In this document: positions 60,180-64,000 of the stretch, piece after piece | Numbering within the stretch: the first letter of the stretch is position 1 | Layout of the letters: each line of letters starts with the position of its first letter | Source: Frondihabitans sp. PhB188 | GTDB taxonomy: Bacteria > Actinomycetota > Actinomycetes > Actinomycetales > Microbacteriaceae | DNA: 64,000 bases | Direction of reading: 5' to 3' | NCBI RefSeq assembly: GCF_003752365.1 | Contig: NZ_RJUO01000006.1 | Location: forward strand, 1 to 64,000 | Notes under the pieces: model-generated | Told to the model about the DNA's origin: nothing | What the model saw: the letters and a program-made list of their open reading frames with translations, nothing else | Databases searched by the model: none | Position numbers and translations under genes: made by a program

Positions 60180-61097
60180 ATGGAGGAGCGGTTCATGAGC
60201 GAGGTGCTCCCTGATGTGACGACGTTGCGGATCGTCCGGGCCATCGGCACCACCGGGAGTTTCCGGCAGGCCGCGATCGCGGCCGGACTGTCGCAGCAGG
60301 CGGCGTCTGCTCGGGTCGCCGCTACCGAAACCCTCCTCGGATTCAGCCTGGTGGACCGCACCCGGCAGGGCTCAACACTGACCGCCGCAGGTCATCTTGT
60401 CGTCGAATGGTCCGCCGGATTCCTCGAGCAGGCCGACCAGCTGACCAAAGCCCTCCGTACTCTTCGCACGGGCCCCGCCACGCACCTCACAGTCGCCGCC
60501 AGTCAGACGATCGCCGAATCGTTCATCCCGCAATGGATGGGGGAGTTTCGTCGAAGGACCGGCGGGGAGCAGTCGTTCCGGTTGACGTCGGGAAACAGCA
60601 CATTCGTCATCGACGAAGTCCGCCACGGCCGTGCCGTCGTCGGTCTCATCGAAACCCCCGACATTCCCGACGACCTCGACTCCGCCCTCATCCGGCACGA
60701 CGAGCTGACCGTCGTCGTGGCGCCCGAGCACCCCTGGGCAAAGGGCCGCCCCGTGTCGGTAGGCGAGTTGGCGGTGACACCATTGATTACCCGAGAAGCC
60801 GGTTCAGGGACCAGACGCACCCTCGAACTCGCCCTCCAGGTTCACTACCCGCAGTTGGTTCTCGCGGAACCGGCCGCAGTGCTGTCGACGGCTGGCGCGA
60901 TTCGTGCTGCTGTGGCCTCGGGGGTGGGGCCTGCCGTGTTGAGCATCGCGGCGGTCCACGACGACATCGAGCGCGGCACCCTGGTAGCAGTCCGAATCAA
61001 CGACCTTGTCCTCTCCCGGCCGTTGACTGCCCTCTGGGCACGCGACGCCATGCTGCCAGCTACCACGGAAACCCTCTTCACGATCCTGCGCGAATAG
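60180..61097 (+). CDS. LysR-family regulator, YeiE-like
   Basis: A 305-residue regulator. HTH at about residues 20-45 (GSFRQAAIAAGLSQQAASARVAA), linker helix, then the inducer-binding domain (THLTVAASQTIAESFIPQWM). It follows the YeiH-type gene by 57 bp on the same strand, unlike the divergent arrangement common in enterobacteria. Probable regulator of the exporter. Confidence 0.85.
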   Translation: MEERFMSEVLPDVTTLRIVRAIGTTGSFRQAAIAAGLSQQAASARVAATETLLGFSLVDRTRQGSTLTAAGHLVVEWSAGFLEQADQLTKALRTLRTGPATHLTVAASQTIAESFIPQWMGEFRRRTGGEQSFRLTSGNSTFVIDEVRHGRAVVGLIETPDIPDDLDSALIRHDELTVVVAPEHPWAKGRPVSVGELAVTPLITREAGSGTRRTLELALQVHYPQLVLAEPAAVLSTAGAIRAAVASGVGPAVLSIAAVHDDIERGTLVAVRINDLVLSRPLTALWARDAMLPATTETLFTILRE

Positions 61098-61373
61098 GCA
61101 GCATTTGTGTCGGTGCTGCGGGTGCAGATCCAGTCGATTTCGTCAGGGAGTAGCTGGAAACCACGGGATGTTTCTGCGTGAAGAAGAGGACGGAGTCAAG
61201 GGCCCCGCCCACACAGTGATTGCGGGCCGCCAAGTCCGGACTGAGTTGCAAATTCGGACTTACAGCGATCACAACCCGGGGAGGTACGTCGAGGGGAAAG
61301 CATCACTCTTCGATCGGGACCTTGTCTCGGGTCAGCCGTCTCCGTTTGCCACGCGATAGTTGGCCGTGGGTAA

Positions 61374-62775
61374 AGTCCCATCGTGTGGTGTAACGGGTGA
61401 TCCTCCGGTTTAGGCGCTGAGGGCCATGATCGTGTCGGTGCCCACCTCGCTTCCGGTGTCGGTGACGGGCCGCATTCGGGAGCGGGCGAGGATGTCGAGG
61501 CCGAGGTAGCGGCGCCCCTCAGCCCATTCGTCGGTCTGCTCGGCGAGGACCCCTCCGACGAGGCGGATGATCGCGTCGCGGTTGGGGAAGATCCCGACGG
61601 AGTCGGTGCGGCGGCGGATCTCCCGGTTGAGTCTCTCGTTGGGATTGTTGGACCAGATCTGCTGCCAGAGGTCCTTCGGGAACGTCGTGAAGGCGAGGAT
61701 GTCGGCGCGGGCGGTGTCGAGGTGCTCGGCGACCTTGGGGAGCTTCTCGGTGACGTAGTCCAAAGTGCGGTCGAACTGGGCATTCACCGCAGCGGCTTCG
61801 GGCTGGTCGTAAACACTGTGGAGCATCGCTTTCACCGCCGGCCACATGCTCTTCGGCGTGACGCTCATCAGGTTCGCGGCGTAGTGGGTGCGGCAGCGCT
61901 GCCAGGCAGCGCCTGGCAGGTTCGCTGTGATCGCGTCTTTCAGGCCAGCGTGCGCGTCGGAGGTGACGAGCTGCACTCCGGTGAGGCCGCGGGCGACGAG
62001 GTCGGCGAAGAACGCGTTCCACGCGGGCCCAGTCTCGCTCGTGGCGACTTGCAGGCCGAGGACTTCTCGTCGGCCGTCGCCATTGACTCCGGTCGCGACG
62101 AGCACGACAGTGTTGATGACTCGGCCGCCCTCTCGGACCTTCATCGTCAACGCGTCGGCGGCGACAAAGGTGAACGGGCCCGCGTCCGCCAGGGAGCGGT
62201 GCCGGAACTCGTTCACGTGCGTATCAAGGTCGGCAGCCATCCGAGAAACCTGCGATTTCGACGGCGAATGGATACCGAGCTGTTTCACCAACTTGTTTAT
62301 CCGACGGGTCGAAACCCCGGCGAGGTAGCAGTCCGCGATCACCGTAATCAGTGCCGCTTCGGACCGCTTCCGGCGCTCGAGCAGCCACTCCGGGAAGTAG
62401 GTTCCGGAGCGCAGTTTCGGGACGGCGACATCGATCGTTCCGGCTCTGGTGTCGAGGTCCCGGTGTCGATAACCGTTGCAGTGAGTCGTGCGGTCGGGGC
62501 TTCGTTCGCCCCATTCGGCGCCGACGACAGCGTCCGCGTCGGCGGAGAGGAGGGCATTGATCATCGTCTGCAGCAGGTGCCGCATCAGATCCGGGGACGC
62601 GTCGGTCAGGGCTTCGCCGAGCAGGCCAGCGGGGTCGACAATATGGGGAGCGGTCATCGTGTTGATGCCTTTCGAGAGGGTTGTAGGAGATTCCTCGAAG
62701 GATCACACGGTGGCCGCGTCCACGTCAGCAACGACGCTCACGACCACCGATCAGTTACACCACTATGCGGGACTC
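61374..62775. mobile_element. IS256-family insertion sequence
   Basis: About 1.4 kb with a single transposase gene. Imperfect terminal inverted repeats can be aligned: AGTCCCATCGTGTGGTGTAAC at 61374-61394, and reading inward from 62775, GAGTCCCGCATAGTGGTGTAAC. The shared core is GTCCC and GTGGTGTAAC. I could not find an 8- or 9-bp target duplication. It sits between the LysR gene and the phospholipase-like gene without visibly breaking either. Confidence 0.8.
61410..62657 (-). CDS. IS256-family transposase
   Basis: A 415-residue DDE transposase, full length for the family. Catalytic residues can be placed at the Asp of FVAADALTMKV, the Asp of LVTSDAHAGLK and the Glu of SNNPNERLNREIRRR. CRTHYAANLM and FTTFPKDLWQQIWSNNP are family blocks. 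The gene appears intact and potentially active. It lies on the minus strand within the inverted repeats. Confidence 0.95.
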   Translation of the reverse strand: MTAPHIVDPAGLLGEALTDASPDLMRHLLQTMINALLSADADAVVGAEWGERSPDRTTHCNGYRHRDLDTRAGTIDVAVPKLRSGTYFPEWLLERRKRSEAALITVIADCYLAGVSTRRINKLVKQLGIHSPSKSQVSRMAADLDTHVNEFRHRSLADAGPFTFVAADALTMKVREGGRVINTVVLVATGVNGDGRREVLGLQVATSETGPAWNAFFADLVARGLTGVQLVTSDAHAGLKDAITANLPGAAWQRCRTHYAANLMSVTPKSMWPAVKAMLHSVYDQPEAAAVNAQFDRTLDYVTEKLPKVAEHLDTARADILAFTTFPKDLWQQIWSNNPNERLNREIRRRTDSVGIFPNRDAIIRLVGGVLAEQTDEWAEGRRYLGLDILARSRMRPVTDTGSEVGTDTIMALSA

Positions 62776-62847
62776 AACTACCCGTCGGGGGTCCTTGCCT
62801 GGGGTAGCGCTGCGGTACACGGGGCGGGATGTCGTAGTGTTCGGCGG

Positions 62848-64000
62848 GTGAGCGCTGATGCCGGTAGTTGGTTCCTTGACCGCGACGAATGGGGCCCGTC
62901 GGTGTCTGACGTCCATAACGGTGGCGCTGGTCCCTGGTCGGAGGGGAACCATGTTCGTCCGCTGGTGCATGGTGCTGTGTATTTCGCCAGGCTTCATGAG
63001 GAACTGACGGCGTTGGTGGCGGGGGACCGGGTCTGGTTCACGGATTGGCGGGGCGACGCCGACGAACGCCTCCTCCCGGAGGGGCCAACGGTGGGTGAGG
63101 TGTTGGCGGGCCTGGCGCGCCGGGGTGTTGAGGTGCGCGGGCTGGTCTGGCGCTCACACGGGGAACGGATCTCGGGGCCCATCAGCGGCCGATCGAACCA
63201 GCTCCTTGGCGAAGAAATCAACGAGGCGGGTGGGGAAGTTTTGCTGGATCAACGGGTCCGCCTGTTCGGGTCGCACCACCAGAAGTTTTTTGTCATCCGT
63301 CGGCGAGACGACCCGGCCAAAGATGTCGCGTTCGTCGGCGGCATCGATTTGTCGCACACCCGGAGAGACGACGCCGACCACCGAGGCGACCCGCAAGCGC
63401 TCACGATGGACTCCCGGTACGGGAAGACCCCGCCGTGGCACGATGCCGCCCTGGAGCTGCGCGGCCCGGTCATCGCGGATCTTCTGGCGATTTTTGCAGA
63501 GCGTTGGGATGACCCGCACCCGCTGGATAGACGGACCCCGTACCGGATGCTGATGCAGCGCCTGGCTCGGATGCCCCGGCACCCGGAACCTCTTCCCGAG
63601 GCCGCGCCCCCGCCACCGGTCGCGGGCCGCCACGCAGTGCAGCTGCTGCGCACCTACGGGCACAAAAGACCACCGTTCCCCTTTGCTCCTGGAGGCGAGA
63701 GGAGTATCGCCCGCGGGTACGCGAAAGCCTTCGCGAGAGCGCAGCGGCTCATCTACATCGAGGATCAGTACTTGTGGTCCTTTGAGGTTGCCGCCGGCAT
63801 CGCCGACGCCCTGCGGAACAATACGCATCTGCAGGTCATCGTCGTTGTTCCCCGCTACCCCAACTCGGACACTGCCTTGTCGGGCCCACCGTCTCGGATC
63901 GGGCAGATCGATGCCATCCGGCTCCTCAAGCAGGCCGCGCCTGGTCGGGTGGGCGTCTTCGACCTAGAGAACGCTGCCGGGACCCCCATCTACATTCACG
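62848..64000 (+). CDS. Phospholipase D-like protein, cut by the window end
   Basis: At least 384 residues from GTG 62848 (VSADAGSWFLDRDEWGPSVS), open to the last base. First HKD-like motif: FGSHHQKFFVIRRRDD, in which the usual Asp eight residues after His is Arg, though Asp follows; then FVGGIDLSHTRRDDADH. The second catalytic motif should begin at the window edge (PIYIH...). The part LIYIEDQYLWSFEVAAGIADAL leads into it. Related proteins act on phosphodiesters or transfer phosphatidyl groups (cardiolipin-synthase-like). Cytoplasmic as far as visible. Confidence 0.85.
   Translation, partial: MSADAGSWFLDRDEWGPSVSDVHNGGAGPWSEGNHVRPLVHGAVYFARLHEELTALVAGDRVWFTDWRGDADERLLPEGPTVGEVLAGLARRGVEVRGLVWRSHGERISGPISGRSNQLLGEEINEAGGEVLLDQRVRLFGSHHQKFFVIRRRDDPAKDVAFVGGIDLSHTRRDDADHRGDPQALTMDSRYGKTPPWHDAALELRGPVIADLLAIFAERWDDPHPLDRRTPYRMLMQRLARMPRHPEPLPEAAPPPPVAGRHAVQLLRTYGHKRPPFPFAPGGERSIARGYAKAFARAQRLIYIEDQYLWSFEVAAGIADALRNNTHLQVIVVVPRYPNSDTALSGPPSRIGQIDAIRLLKQAAPGRVGVFDLENAAGTPIYIH

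Noticed and set aside
61360-62790. Target-site duplication of the IS256 element
   Set aside because: Flanking 8-10 bp on each side do not match; none claimed.

Overview
The window is high-GC actinobacterial DNA. Its codon use, SCO6880-type conjugation genes, DUF4913 and DUF2510 proteins, CUT1 sugar operon without its own ATPase, and TTGTCCACA-type DnaA box fit a member of the Microbacteriaceae or a near relative. A RepA_C-type initiator, a ParA/small partner pair and a field of iterons with DnaA boxes (38.3-42.2 kb) show that this is a plasmid, or a plasmid integrated into a larger replicon. I see no rRNA, tRNA or CRISPR array.

Layout. 1-4.4 kb: plasmid accessory genes (a frameshifted TetR regulator, an ArdC antirestriction protein, a broken small acidic gene, two unknown genes). 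4.5-12.9 kb: a LacI-regulated galactoside module. A GH42 beta-galactosidase, a TolB-like propeller protein and an aldo/keto reductase face a CUT1 ABC transporter followed by a LacI regulator. Three near-identical 16-bp palindromes lie between the two arms. 13.0-14.4 kb: an 8-bp tandem repeat, a small secreted protein, and an HNH endonuclease whose two halves lie on opposite strands. 14.4-30.8 kb: conjugation. A relaxase accessory protein, a candidate oriT and a MobF relaxase-helicase are followed by a long minus-strand type IV secretion operon (MinD-like ATPase, pilin-like protein, VirB8-like protein, VirB6/TrbL, SCO6880/PrgI-like protein, VirB4, murein hydrolase, small proteins, VirD4, DUF4913). 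31.1-34.4 kb: a tightly overlapped XRE / ImmA-like protease / membrane protein / alpha-beta hydrolase operon. 34.5-42.2 kb: replication and partition (primase-like protein, repeat field, ParA, partner, RepA, iteron origin), with an IS481 relic in a 1.6-kb gene-poor stretch.

43.5-64 kb is a stress and metabolism cargo region: glucose-1-dehydrogenase-like SDR, aquaporin plus GH15 glucoamylase/trehalase, DUF2254 protein, a lone cytochrome oxidase subunit I and a DUF318 permease. Next comes a six-gene operon uspA-like/gpm/crcB/crcB/ppa/eno that looks like a complete fluoride-tolerance unit: a two-subunit fluoride channel plus spare copies of fluoride-sensitive enzymes. It is followed by a sulfite-handling set (sulfite oxidase family enzyme, YeiH-type exporter, YeiE-like LysR regulator), a uracil-DNA glycosylase-like protein, one intact and one decayed IS256-family transposase, and a phospholipase-D-like gene cut by the window end.

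The most notable items are the plasmid-borne fluoride operon, the XRE/ImmA/membrane/hydrolase cassette, the iteron origin, the in-frame amber codon inside the conjugation operon, the inverted HNH gene, and the 8-bp repeat that encodes the same octapeptide in every minus-strand frame.
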